DNA of 64,000 bases, from contig JACMZG010001908.1 of NCBI GenBank assembly GCA_018340805.1, positions 41,476,491 to 41,540,490 on the forward strand. Reading direction: 5' to 3'. The notes under the pieces are model-generated. The model ran no database searches. It was given only the letters and a program-made list of their open reading frames with translations, and was not told where the DNA came from. A program made the position numbers and the translations under genes. Source of the stretch: Microvelia longipes (taxonomy: Eukaryota > Arthropoda > Insecta > Hemiptera > Veliidae). Numbering within the stretch: the stretch's first letter is position 1; the number at the start of each line of letters is the position of its first letter. Positions 12,701 to 27,700 of this stretch are shown in pieces.

Positions 12701-15700
12701 TTATTCCAGAGTGTAATATATTTATGGCGGTAAATTTAAATCAAACTTTCAACCCTTATTATAAAATGTTTTGCAGAGATGTAAATTTATATTTTCTTAC
12801 TCTCTTAATAAATAGTTATCACAGTTAAGCTTAATGAAGATAACATAGTGAAGATAATGTGTAACAAAAAGTTAAAAATTGAATTGAATTAAGTAGATTA
12901 ATTTATAGATCAATAAATAATTATATACATTGAGATTAATGCTAGTTTAAGTAATCTATATAATTATAGATTTATACTTATTACTTATAATTACTAAACT
13001 ATAATAGATAAATTGAAAGATAGATAACTTTATTTAAAAGCTTTTTTTGTTCACTTCATTGATACAAAAACATTGAAATGAAAATATACAAAAAATAAAA
13101 AAGTTGAAACTTATTACAATAAATAGAACTAATTGAAAAAAGTTACCAATAAAGAGTTAGGATGGATGTCCCTGAGGACAGAATTATCCTTACACAGCAT
13201 TGTATAAAGGTTAGTTAATTTCATGCTAATAACTCTTCCCTTGTGACACTGGTAGGTCCGTGGATAGACAAACCAGATGTCTTTACCTATCTGCACTCCG
13301 CACATCTAAACAAATAAACCATTCTTAGTGTTTTCAGAGGCTGCAGCATGGGTGTTTAGAGCTAGAGGGAAACTGTAGAGAGAGTTCAAGTAATAAAGTG
13401 GGGGGGGGGGATTAAATATAGGTGTTGAAAATGTAGAGGGATAGTATAATTAGTGATATGGGTCTTTGGAGGGGGGGGGGTACTGGAGGGATGTCAACTT
13501 ACACCTCTGGTTCTGAGTATAAAGCTGCTCTTATTAGGTCTCAAAATGTAGACTAACACATAATATTTACTTCACAAAGCCTTATTAGCCATTACAAATT
13601 TAAAACTGTACACTCACTCAATAATTTAGAAAACCAAGGAAATGTCCACAATATTTGAAACCAATAGCTGAGTGTTTTATGCTATGCAGGTTTATTTAGT
13701 TATTGCAGCAAATATTATGCAGATTTTAGCAAATTTGCAAAGGAAAAAAAAGCTAATAAGATTGGAGTAATGGGAAGGGGGGGGGAGGGAGTAGGTGGTT
13801 TTTCGAAAAGGAGGACTCACTGTTTTTTTTTTCTATTTTCTTAACAGAAAAATAATTATTTCAACATTGCTTGTATCATCTTATTACAAGATACGACACT
13901 GTACTAGTACAACTGGATTTAACTATTGATAAATAAATTATTATTACAAAAAAATAAATACCTGAGTGTGAGTATGGTGGTGTCCAAGACATGTAAACAG
14001 GTATCTGGATCCAGGTTGATACTTGTTCTCAGTTATCCTAATACCACCAAGTAGTCCACAAGTCAAGTGAACCCAATTTTCACATTTATTATCACAGCAC
14101 TGCAGGTTAGCACCTCCTCTCTCACACATCCAACACTGATACAACAATAATCAACAAAAACCATATAAATAACATTAAAAATTAAATCAAAGAAACAAGA
14201 CTTTTTTATCCTCCACATTTACAATATTCTTAGCATAGTTTCACACAAAACTGAAGTATAACACAATTATAAATGTATAACAGTTAGAAAATCAGTAAGA
14301 TATGAATACTAGAACAAGTCTTAATAACTAAATATAAACCTATACCAGGATTTCCACCACAGCAAAATAAGCAACGATATGCAGAATTGAAGACACCATC
14401 ATGGAAAAATCAGGACTAGAAGGTTATGATTTAATGTAATACAATATAATTTTTTGTCTATATACAATATAATATTACAATATAATACAATAATATTCAA
14501 TTTAATTACAATATAATATTAATATAATACATAATAATACAATATAATATTCGTCTTTAATTGTCTACTTGAAATACGGGTTTCAGATTTTGGTTAATTT
14601 TATAGTGAAATAGAATATCATGCAAATCGACTATTTTAAAAAACTTGGACCAGTTTCAAAAAATAAATTTAAGAAAGCATAGTTTTCTCAATACTTTTAA
14701 AAATGGTTAGCACTCTGTAAATGAAAGAAGAATGTAAAATATTTTGTAAAGAAACTATTTGTGTTGGCTTATTTGTGCCCAAAAAATTGAAATTTTATGC
14801 TTTTGTTGTTTTGTAAGAATTTCTGTCAAACAAAGTAACTTTCATCATTAAAGACAATAATCCTCTATGACAACTCAAGGCACTAAAAGTAATCCTATAG
14901 ACCTAAATTTTCTTCTTTTTGACATTTTAAGTCATCTTAACGGCCTGAAATACGTGAGTACACTTGTTGATTCTATTTCATTATAGTTATTCTCTATTTT
15001 CCTTTCATTGACAAATTAAATATAGTACACTGAGTTAATGGTTAAGAAAATCAACAATTCTTATGTTTGGCACCAAAAATGAAGTAGAATTTGGTGAATA
15101 AATATATGTATTTCGTGTATAAGAAGAATGTTGGTTTTTCTATAGGAACAATCAGAGGTTAACACATAATTTTATTAAGTTTAAAACAATAAAAAATGCA
15201 AAATCTTTTACCTCTCTGTCAGGAATTAGTTGACAGTTAGCAGTTTCAACTTCTTTAAGAGTAAATCTAGAAGACGGAGATAATATAGCACAGAGTAAGT
15301 GAACCCATCCGATGTGACTATTCTTCTTTAAGGCCCCTCCTCCAAAATTACATATTCTGCAGATCTGATGCAACATAATAATAATTGCTTTCAAAATATA
15401 TTTATTTAAAAATTCAAATATTAGTACAGGTAGGAAAAAATGTATGATACATCTTGATGATGTAAAAAAATTAAAACAGCTATTTATTATTTGTAAATTA
15501 ACATAAATACATTATGAAAGTTCACAATGTGGAGAAAAATATAGAAATAAATACTGAAAAATTATATCAACTAACACAAAAATTGTAAACAAGTGGAGTT
15601 GTTTTAATTCTTCCAAATGATTTTTGTTACCATAACAAACATGATTAATATCATCTAATTTGATTACAGTGTTTTGTATGTAAATAAAAACACAAATATC

Positions 15701-18700
15701 GATAACAAAATGGTCAATTATACAGGGTGGTACATTTCATATTTATTACTTTGACTAACTCAGCTTCTAATAAAGCTACTGCCAAAAAAATAGTATTAAC
15801 CCCCACTACATGAATAACCAATGCTTTTTTACAATTGTTTTCCTAGTATAACAATCAGATTTCCAAAGTGTGTTCTCCTACAATAACTTTTAAATTTCAA
15901 ATTCGAGCGTACCATGATATGGATTTATTAAAAAAACTACACAACTTGCTTAACAATTCGATACTAATATCACTAAATTCCGGATACTCCACAAAGAGAT
16001 ATCGTTTGATCTACGCATAAACTTTTATCTAAGATGAATGCCCAAAATTTGGTATTATTTGGTATACCATGATAAAAATTAATTCAGAACCTACAGTGTT
16101 TGCTTAACCATTGGATAACCTACTTTTATCCAAGCTTAATCAAGCTCTTGGCAGTCTACTCAGTAGGGGTGGATACTAATACTTTGGCGATAGCTCCATT
16201 AGAAGGATAGTTAGTTGGAGTGATGTATATTGGTGTGTCGCGTTTAGTATGTCAAACGATAGCTCTTTGTGAAATATCCAGAGATCAGTACTATTGGTAT
16301 AAAATTGTTTAGCAAATAGTGTAATTTTCAAATAAATCCACATCAAGGTATGCTCCAATATAAAATTCAAAGGTCATTGTAGAAAAACACACTTTGGCAA
16401 TCTGATTGCTAAACTAGGAAAACAATTGTAAAAAAGCATTGGTTATTAAAGCTCCTGGTAGCCGACTTAGTGGAGGTAGATACTATTTTTTTGGCAATAG
16501 CTTTATAAGAAGCTGATTAAGTAGGGGTGATGAATATGAAAAGTACCTGACACAATAAAAATAGAAAATTTGTCCTATTAAAGCAGGACAGGAATGAGTA
16601 AGATCAACATGAACTTATAATAAATCAAGGATTTCAACAACAAGATTGCAACTATTGTTCTGAAATCTCTTTTTTGTAGTTTTTATACATTTTTAGACCT
16701 TTCAAGATCTATTAAAGTAAAAATGTACCTTATCAGAGTCATCGCTGGAGCAATAATTACACAGCCAAGACGTAGCATTAGACCTCTGGGTGACACAGTA
16801 GCACGACGCATGCACACACAGACTACACTCGGTACAGACTAGTAGCTGGGACTGCTTCAGTGCACCATGCTCGGATGGTTCACGGGATATAACATGGGTT
16901 GGAGTTGTGACTGGACTCATGTTTGGTAACTCTATTTTGTTTGTCTCATTCCAACCTTCTTGAATTTTAAATACATTCTGAAAAAGTAAAAAAAAATATA
17001 CTATACACAAATTAATGGGATCCTTAAGGATTTAAAATTTTAATGCATATAAAATTAAATTGATAATTGTTAAACAACACATTAATTTAAGACTTTATAA
17101 TTTTTTTTCTGGAAATAATAGGAAGCTTACTTAAATTGCCAGTAGTATTCAAATTTTAAGTGACATCTATTTTTTTGACAAATATCTTTTTGTTATTGGG
17201 GATATTGGGTATTAAAAAACTACAAAAATATACAAATTAACAAAATCTACAATTAAGACAGTGAAACCTATAAAAACCAAAACTGCATAAGCAGATATAC
17301 TAATTAATTAAAACCATTGTCACCAAAGAAAATAATGAAACATTCATACAGAAAATTATTTTAAAAAAAATGATGTAAAAAATGATTACATAACATAATT
17401 AATTTATTTTCATTTTTACTATGGTGAACAAATGGTTTATTAAACACCATAATTTTCAGGGAACGCTTTAGTGGTTAATGATTTCTGAAGATGACATATG
17501 ATGGCTTTTGTATAAATGTAGACGATGAATGCAACGTTTCACTTCCATTGTGCTAGAAATCTTCAGAGATGTAGAATATCATGGATAAAAACGCAATATT
17601 TTACAATACTGAACATATCGTAAGATTCATGAGAGTTTAAATTAATATTCCTCAACCATATTTTCCTCCCAGTTGACTGATAACAACCAAGTAATGGTTG
17701 TTAATGTAATGTTTTAAATTTTTGCTAAGTCATTATTGTAGGGTAAAGATTTTAAAAATATTTCATAAATAATAGGGTTCTGTACATTTATTTGATTAAT
17801 TTTTAATAAGCATGTATGTACAAGTTCTCAGGGCGTTTATTTTGTTTCATAATAAATTTTAATAATAATTCATTCATCCATAATTTGTCTCAAAACAATT
17901 CATTCAATGAAACCTAGTCATGATTATAAAACAAGAAATAAAAAGATGCTGCAACTTTCTTCTAAAGTGCAACTAGGTAAATTTAAAGTTGGACATAGTG
18001 TCCTAGGAATTAAACTTTTTAATAAGCTTGATAAAAGTTTACAAAGTGATTATCACTTATATTAATGTAGTCACCACCGGAAGACCTTAATCTTCACCAT
18101 AATTTTCATTTATTGAGTTATAAATTACTCCTATTCATTAAAACAATACGTAATTTGATCAAATGAGTATTTTTTACAGTCTTAAGTTGTTAAGACAATC
18201 TGTCAACAGGTAGAGTATCACAGAGTAAGTCTACAGTTATACTAACCTTCTTATTAGTCTTATTACTAGGGAATATGATGCATATGGCACAGTAAGGTGG
18301 AGTACTACTCCAATACATGTTGTACTTTCTTTGGTATGATGTTGATTGAATCTTGTCTGATAAGTTTGTCATCATATCTCTGTATGAAACATCTGCAAAT
18401 CCAAAATAAAAAATATATATAATATAATAAATATATATAATATATTATATATATTATATATATATATAATATATATATATACTATATATATATATACGTC
18501 TTGATGAGAGAGCCCCCCTCCCTTAATAACACCTCCTACCTTCCATGACCACAACCTTATAAGCTCTTTTTGTATAGAAATTCGCTAAAGCAACAAAATA
18601 CTCATAAATAAACACAAGTCAGGAATTGGCAAGGCATAAAACTTATAATATGTTAATGCACAATATTAAAAATGTTTGATTTTAAATTATTCAGAAAAAC

Positions 18701-21700
18701 AAGAAAAGAATTTTGTGTAGAACAATCTTTTCTATTAAATTCAGGATTTCACGAGTCATAATTTTAGTTTAGTAAGTAAATTGATCTTGTGTTGAATTAA
18801 TTTGAAACAACACATAATGTTTTTAGAGAATAAAGATATTCGTTAATTTACATCTAAGAATGTAATAAGATTTAGGATTTAATAAATTTAGAATTAATAA
18901 GACATTATACATATTGCTCAAAGTGTTAAGATAAGACAGCAATTATACATAATTGCTCAAAGTGTTAAGATAAAGACAGCAATTATACATAATTGCTCAA
19001 AGTGTTAAGATAAGACAGCAATTATACATAATTGCTCAAAGCATTAAGATAAGACAACAATTATACATAATTGCTCAAAGCGTTAAGTTTTATGACAAAA
19101 GATAAAAATTTAACAAACCTACTACCTGCAATAAAAAATATTTTTTGATCGGGAAAAACTAAAAAAATATAACACTTTGTTATTAAAAATTTCTGGTGTG
19201 GTGATTCCCATGTCAGAGGAATTTTCTTTAGAATGCATGTTTCTGTGCTTAACAATCATTTTTTGCTTTAGGTTCCGGTTTAAGCTTCATAACTTGAGCA
19301 ATCAATTATCAAGAACGACTCATTTTTTCTGTATTTTTTAAAGGAATTGCACTAAAACCTTTAAAGTGACCTTATTAGCAATTTTTTAAAGATAATTATA
19401 ATAAATAATAAAAAGAATAAGATAAACCTAGGAAAATTTATTAATTTTATTTAAATAAAACTATAAAGGAGACTTTTCCTATATACCGTTGGTATAAATA
19501 AGGTAAAGTAGTAAAAAAAAATAATAATAAACATGAGGCTAGAAATAGAATACTTACAACCAGATATGAGAGGGGTCTTACTTCTCGGGCTAGGGCCATT
19601 AGAAATCTTTTCCACTAAACAAATTAATTAATATTTCATTAATTATAACTATAAGTTTGTTATATAAGATAAGATTACAAGTATAATGAAGGCAAATTGT
19701 TGGAGGATAATTTAACCTGTCACATGATAAGAGCATGTCATGGGGAGAGTGTTAATTTGGTCTCTTGAAATTGATGAATTGTAATTAAATATCAATGATT
19801 AAACACCACAATAAAATAAATAAAGGTCAATTTACTCCTACAAAGGAAGTAACATAATAAATAATAAGTACCAAAGTATTAAAAAAATTGGTACGGGGTA
19901 CGCTACGCTCATCATAACTACATCTGACTCGTTTCGCTCATCCTAAGAATATAAAAATCACGAAAATACATCTTTAGACTTGCTTTGCTTGCCTTCAGAT
20001 AGTAAAATACATTTCCTTTATTCCCAGCAGTTTCCCATTCATTACTCCCTCAATGCTGCTCGTTTTTATGATCCAACAAAAACCTTAGATATACTTGCCG
20101 TTTCCAAAAGAAACCTGTTATACTTATTTATTACATAAAAGGATATACGTATACCAGACACACATACACATACAAACAGACAACTTAGCAAAAACCATTC
20201 AGAAGATCTTAAAAACACATAAAGTAGATAATTCAAGTGAAACCCAGGGTTTAAAATTTTTTTACAAACACAATACTTTTCCTATATACCTACGGTATTA
20301 TAAATAAGGAAAAGTAAAATTGGAAAAGCAAAATAAACATAATTTCCTCTCAAAACACCAGGAGAAGATTTAGTTTGAAGCCATGCATAATTAAATTAAA
20401 AGCACTCAGTTTGCACCACACAATTTGCTAATAAGTTTGATATCCATAACAAGAGGATCATGTTTTGGTTACTGACCCAACAGCCAACTTATTTATGTGA
20501 ATTTTTATTAAACAATTCTCTTGCAACATAGTTAAAGGACACTGAAGAGACTATTTATATTAGTTTATTCATTCCATGATATACAGCATTTTGCTTAAAT
20601 AAGATGAGTTAGGAGCATTCCAACTACGTCAAGAGTTAAAATTAAATTCTAATTTACTATACCATATTAAATCTTACAAAAATTAAAATGCATTGCCTGA
20701 AGTATGATATTTATTTAATTAACTAGATAAACTGAAAAGATGATGATTATTTCCACTAAACTAACAATTAAAATTAACTAATAACTTAACAGGAAAAGGA
20801 TGTTAAAATAAAATCGGTAAACCCCGACCTACAACTCATTGAGCTATCATGGAGACCAACAATCAAAATAATAAAGATTATTAATTAATTTCTATTGCTT
20901 AAATAATATAACTAATTATATAACACTGCTAAGGTAGCGGGGTTAAAAATTCAAATAAAATCTTAGAAGCAAAATTAAATAAAAATGTTACAAAAAAAAG
21001 ACTGATAATTGTCACCAAAAATACATATAAAAAGAATCACAACAAAGGATACAAAATGCCACCAAAAATATACGAGTAAAACAAAGTGTAAAATATTATA
21101 ATGAATGTAAGGCATAGGGAAAGAATAAAAGGGTAAAAAATAAATTTAAATTACCCTTCTTCTTTGGACCAGCCTGCTTTTTGTTTGTTTGTACTACACT
21201 TATAGTAACTGCTTTATTATCTAGACAAAACAGTTAGAAATATAACAATATAATATAAAATGGTAAGAAATAATGAAATAGGCAATAAAAGTGTAATAAT
21301 AGATCATAACACAGAAGGAGAACAATAACCATTTCCTTTGACTTCCAGGCATTTGCAATCTTCAACTTAAGTTAAATATAACATCTTATAAAATAACTAA
21401 AACTTTCATTCTCTAAATAAATGTGGTTGCACCACTAACACTTTCCATAGTCTATTGTATGGTAATTTATAATTGTTGCAATCTTCAACTTATTGCTTCT
21501 TCAACTTAAGTTAAATATATCTTAACCTGAATTACTTTAACTTTCTTCATCTCTCGGAATTATTTATCTTAAGTCTAACATAAATGTGGTAGCACCACTA
21601 ACTATTTTCTTAGTCTAATATAGTCTGATGCATGGTGATTTAAAAATTAATGACTGAAATTAAGCTAACAGTAAATGAGATTTTGTGATGATTGCACATT

Positions 21701-24700
21701 TTATATAATAAATAAAACACAATAATTAAAAAAAAAAATTTTATCATACTTTGTGTAGTATCAAAATAAATGTATTGTGTAGTATCACAATATATGTATT
21801 GTGTAGTTATCAAAAATATGTTTGTGTATATCAAAATATTGTTGTTAATATCAAAATATATGTATTGGGTAGTATAAAATATATGTATTGAGTAGTATCA
21901 AAAATGTATTGGTAGTATCAAATATGTATTTGTAGATCAAAATATTGTGGGTAGTATAAAATATATGTATTGTGTAGTATCAAAATATATGTATTGTGTA
22001 GTATCAAAATATATGTATTGTGTAGTATCAAAATATATGTATTGGTATGTAGTATCAAAATATATTATGTGTAGTACAAATATATGTACTTGTTAGTACA
22101 ATATACCAAACCAAGTGTAATAAAATAAGTTTTTTTTTTAAATAATTTTGCTGTACTATTATTATTTTTAAGACATGTCATAACAGAATCTTTCAAAAAA
22201 TGCATACAGCATGAAAAATACAATACTAACAAAAATATTCAAAAATAAGTTTTACCTTCAATAACTGGTGAAGTTCTTTGCTCAGAGGGGGGCGAAAGAG
22301 CTTTTCCATCTTCAGCTAAAATAATACAAACAATTTAGTAAAATAGCTATAAATTAATATATAAATATTAATTTATAGCTATTTTAAAGCACTCATAAGA
22401 GTTTTAGTTTTAGTTAGTTTTATTTATGTTTTAGCTTTTCAATAGAAAATAATAATTAGATATTCAATAGAAAATGTTAAAATAATAATATGGATTAGGA
22501 TCAAACCTTATTAATCCTATTCTTAGAGGCTTAGATTGAAAATATGAATTCAATTTAATTGTTATAAAATATTATTAAATTAAAATTCACAGATGATTGA
22601 ACTTAATCAAAGATTTTACTGATTATTTACATTGGTCATTGAAAATTGTATTTAACCTGCCTAGGTTTCACCTATGCAGGTGAATTTTACAGGTGAGCTA
22701 AATTGCTAAAATAATGTAGATAGAGTTGGGTTGGCTTTAATATTACACAAAATTGATCAATGTAAATAGATAGTTAAATTTTAGATTCAGTGATAAATTT
22801 ATTTACTTTTAAGTAAAGTTAATTTTTTCTGCCTGGTAGCATAAACATCTATTACACATTTTAACTTAAATAGAAAAACCTTTTTAAAAAGATGAAACAA
22901 AAAAAAAACAAAACTAAAAAAGAATCAACAAATAACAAAAACTTAAACTGTGTCTATTAACCACTAATAAAAGTTAAATAAAAGAACAATTACCAGATTT
23001 TTTAATTATGATAACAGGTTTAGTCTTCTTATTAACTATAAAACAAGAAAATCAAACATAAAGCCAAACTATTTTAATAGTGCAAAATAACAAGCAAAAA
23101 AATAATAAGGAAAAATTAAATGCAAGTATAATAATCATAAGTACAGAAAGGAAATCAGAGCATTTGCATGGCACCAAACTGTAGAAATAAATATTATAGT
23201 AAAACATAGGAAAATTATACGCCAAATGAATTTCAGTAAAGATGTTCAGTGAGGTTTGCAATTCTAGTTGCAAAGGGTGTTACCAGGTACCTAGTGTTAC
23301 TTAACAATTTTTTAGACCAATCAATTTTTTTATTAGCATATTTCTCTTTTCTTTATTTATACTATAGGTATAAAGGAGAAGCATTGTGCTTGCAAAAAAA
23401 AATCGAAAACAGGATATCACCGGAATGATCTGTTTCAGGTGTAGTTAAGGCCTCCTGAGTGGTTGGATTGTGTGTGTCTCTGTTGTCATCGTATCTACAT
23501 GTGTATTTATGCTAGAGAGTTAAAAGTTTGTACAAAAATCAGTCTACAGCTGTAGTTGTGCTTTTCAGAAATTTATTTTATGACGTCATTAACCCACAGT
23601 AATGATTCAACAAAAATTTTGAAAAATCATGAAATGTGGAAAAATGATGCCATCGGATTGAGATTTGGCACGCATGCAGCCATGTATAAGACTAACATAT
23701 GTGCTAAATTTAATCTCATTATCAGCATTAATTCAATTTTTATCAAATGACTTGTGTATGTTTTTTAAAAATTGTAAAAAATCTAATTGAGTTAAAACTT
23801 GGTACAAGTGTATACCTTACGTAAAAAATAAGTACACTAACTTTCGTTTCAATACAAGAAATATATCTGGAGTTTAGAAAAAGTTAAGCAGCATTGAGCA
23901 TGGTCAGTGCTGTATGGGTGAACGCTGAGAATGAAACGGATGAGGATTTTACAATCTGAGGACAAGCGAAGCAAGTCCGAAGACTTGCTGTGATCTGCAA
24001 AAGTTCGTTAACATCCTGGTTTCGAATTTTTTTGCAAACAGTATAAATGAGGAAAAGTGAAAACCATCTTCTTTCATACTATTGTTTAGTTTGTAAAAAC
24101 CCAACAGAGACATAAAAACTGAAATATTAATGACCAACTTAAGGGGTACAAACCAAAGAAGATCAGTTGCTCAACTCTTGCGACAATTAATTAATACATG
24201 TTAGATTTAAAAGAATTAAGATTTCAACTAAAATAACAAAAAGAAAATCATCAAACTAGCAAACACTACACTACAAATGTAATTCTAAAGGTTAGCGTAC
24301 CAATATAGGTAAAAGCTGAATTGGAGACAGGCATCTGCTTGGAATTGATCTTCAGGCTGTGGTCTTCTAAAAGTAGAAAACAAAGAAATTAAAACCTTTA
24401 AACGGCTCAAATAATCAATTTGTATATCATTTTTGCAATTTTTAAGAGATTTCTTTATTAAATTTTAGGGAAGTGGATAAAATACTTCATTCCTTCTCAC
24501 AGTTTCTTTTTATTTAAGATGTCAACTACCTTATTAGGATCATTTTCAATTTCAAACTCGTTAATAAATTAATTAATAAAAGTGTTATTCCTGCAGTCTT
24601 AAAAACTAAGTAAATTCAAAGCACAATAAAAAAACTTTATATGAAGTGGATAGACTATAATATGATACATGGCTAAAATCAGTTGACAGCATAGGAAAAT

Positions 24701-27700
24701 AGTGTTGAGGAACCAATAAGGTTGGCCTGATTAGAAATTGAGGGCGTAGTTTAACATCAAGGACAAACCTCATTGGCTCCCTCACATTATTTTCCCACGC
24801 TATCAACTGATTTAAGCCGTTATAATTTGAGAATAAAAAATCATAATGATAATAAGAATTAATAAATACGCAATGATTAGTGTAGCTTACTTTTGACAAT
24901 TTGAGCACCAAGTAGAGGTTTGATATTCCTGGCTGGTGTGAGTGTAGGTGGTAACTTTACAGGAGAGTTAGTGAGATCAATCATATTCACAAGGGTGGGA
25001 GGTGAAGTAGTAGGGATGGGGTGTGGTAAAAATTGATTACTTGTATATAGTGATAAATTTGGAGGTGATAACATTTCTGATCTGGGTGAAAGGATTTGAT
25101 GAGGAGTAGAACAACTGACTGCTTCAAGATGAGGGGGAGTAAGTTCATAATTAACAGGTTTCACAGGGGAATCAGTAAACATTTGAGAAAATGGCGGAAG
25201 AGGGGTCGTGTTTGGGGTTGGAGTCGAGGATAGGGAAGTTAAAATTTCAGCCGCAAGTAACTGGGACGTGTTAACAGTTTCCGAATAAGATTCGTATCTA
25301 CTGACATTCTGCGGAGTTACTTCAGAATTCAAAGGAATTACAATTGCATCGTCATTTTGACTATTATATAAATTCTGTGAAGGTAACAATGTCATGGGTG
25401 TAGAAGACGAAACATTCTTGTAAATAGAATTGTCATGTGAAGTACTTGGTAAGCTTTGAGTCGAAGAAATGTTAGATAACTGAACGGAAGGTACAACAGG
25501 TGCTTTCATAATTACACTACTTTGAGCGGCTTTTATTGATGAATCAATTTTATTCATGAGGACAGTTTTGGTTAATTTGGATATAGTAACAGACTTGGGG
25601 GATAGAGTTGAGAGCGAGGGGACTCGACTGTTTGCCTTATTTGAAATTGCTGGATTTTCAACTGAAAAAAAGAAAAAAAATAAGCTTAATTCTTTGCAGA
25701 AACTAAACATAAAAGTAAAGCATTAGCAAAATATAATTGCATCTTTCCAGCATCAATTAGACATTAAAATTCATTAGCAATTTAAATTTGTATAGGAGGA
25801 CTACCTTTTATCAGATGCTGTTTGCTTGCAAAACACATTGAGAAGGCCTAATAATGTGGTTAACGTGTTAATTGAAAGTTAATTACTCTCAAATAAACAA
25901 CTACACCTTTAATCAAAGTTTTGTTTGGATGATAAAATAATCAAATATGTTTGACCTCTCGACTTATCTATTCTAATAGAGTTAGCACATTTTACAGTTT
26001 AAAGAATTATAAAAAACCTTTTGGATTACAATGAAGACCTCATGAGAAGCCATGGTATAGTATCCAGTATACCATGAATATAATAGATAATGACAGATGA
26101 CAAAAAATAACAAAGCAATGCCTTTTCATAAGTGAAAAATGCTAGTGCCAATATTGATATATGGTACATCAGAGTATAAAATTAATACAAGTTGAAAGTA
26201 AATTTTTAATAAAGCATACTTCAATTTTTACACAGGAAAACACAAAATAAAATTTGGCCCCTTACTTTAGCAACCACATTGTTATTGTCCTATTATTTTT
26301 TTCTTACAAGGCGGTTGGCCTTGAATGAAGAAAAAATAAAACAGGTTTCATTTGATTTAACATATCAAAAATGCTTTCCTTTTTTAACTCTAAATTTTAA
26401 AATTTTTATGGCACAAAATTGTTAGATTAATGACGTCATATATTTTTCAGAAATTTGTGAAAATTTATAGTGGCTTGTGAATATTAATGGATTGTCTATA
26501 TGATACACAAAAAACAAAAGCAAAGTGATATCAATCACCCACCCCCTTTACACCGCTTTCAAACCATCAACCTAATAAAAGTAATTTTCTTTGAAATTTT
26601 CCTTAAAAAATTGTGACTTACCAGGGTGGTATGGAACTAATTTAGGTTTAGGAGACTCTGAAGAATTGTTTAAGCTGGGCATATTGGTAGGAAGAAGAGT
26701 AACAGATAAAGCAGGTCCAACCTTTCTGGTAGGGCCAGCAAAGTCTTGAGCAACTGCCAATAAAAAATCAAAACCATAATTAATATAAATAATTACAATG
26801 GTAGTTAAAGCTGAAAAATAATTCATTTTACCAAACTTGGGTAAAGTGAGCTCAACCATTAAATAAAACCATAAAATGTGTCATGTTTTAAAAACCTAGT
26901 CTAGTTGTAAGATAGCCTAAAAAATAGGGTTAGTTTAAAAAAAATGCAAATGAATATGAATTAAAAGATTTTGAATTGGTTGAAATTTGAAGGCGTGTTA
27001 ATATAATTTTAAATGAAACAAAAATATAACCAATATAGAAAAAAAACTTCATTATTTCTCCATACCCCATCAAAACCATTTTTTTGGTTTCATTCCAATA
27101 TGAAGTAATATAAACACAGTTCAGCTAGCAGTTCCAAAAATAACTTTGATTTAAAATTTATCATAAAATATGTAACAGGAAAAAAAATACTGACCTGGTT
27201 TTTTAGCAGGTACACAGATTGAAACAGACTTATCAACTTGTGATAACAGAGGTGATTGCTGGAGTATATTATTCTGTGTTTGTTTCTTTAGTATCCTCGG
27301 CCTCTTTATGCCCATCTGCTTCTTGATCTGATCCATCTTGGTCTGAGGTTTTTTCAAAGGTTTTGGAGGTTTCTTCTTGTTTTTACATGCAGTAGAAGCT
27401 GTCATAACTTGATTCATGACTTGATTGATGACTGTGTTTTTGTATTTTTCATTTAATTCGTTTCCGAGCATAACAACAGGGTTAGGAGTGGTTTCCATTT
27501 GAGTCCCGCTGTCTTTACATTCAACTGGTTGAGATTCTTCTTTAATTGGTATGGTTAGTTTGTTGTCATCATAAATTTCTTCAGTTTCAATCAGTTCTTC
27601 TTTAATCTCAGTTTTTATTTTAACAGGTTCCTGTACAGCTTCCTCGTCTGATTCAATCTTTAAATCTCTCAAAATAGTATCTTCTTCTCTCTTCTTGGAA

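Noticed and set aside
20920..20941. CTGCTAAGGTAGCGG, similar to a conserved large-subunit rRNA word
   Set aside because: The flanks do not resemble rRNA. An inverse partner near 20815 (GGTAAACCCCGACCT) suggests a small inverted-repeat element.
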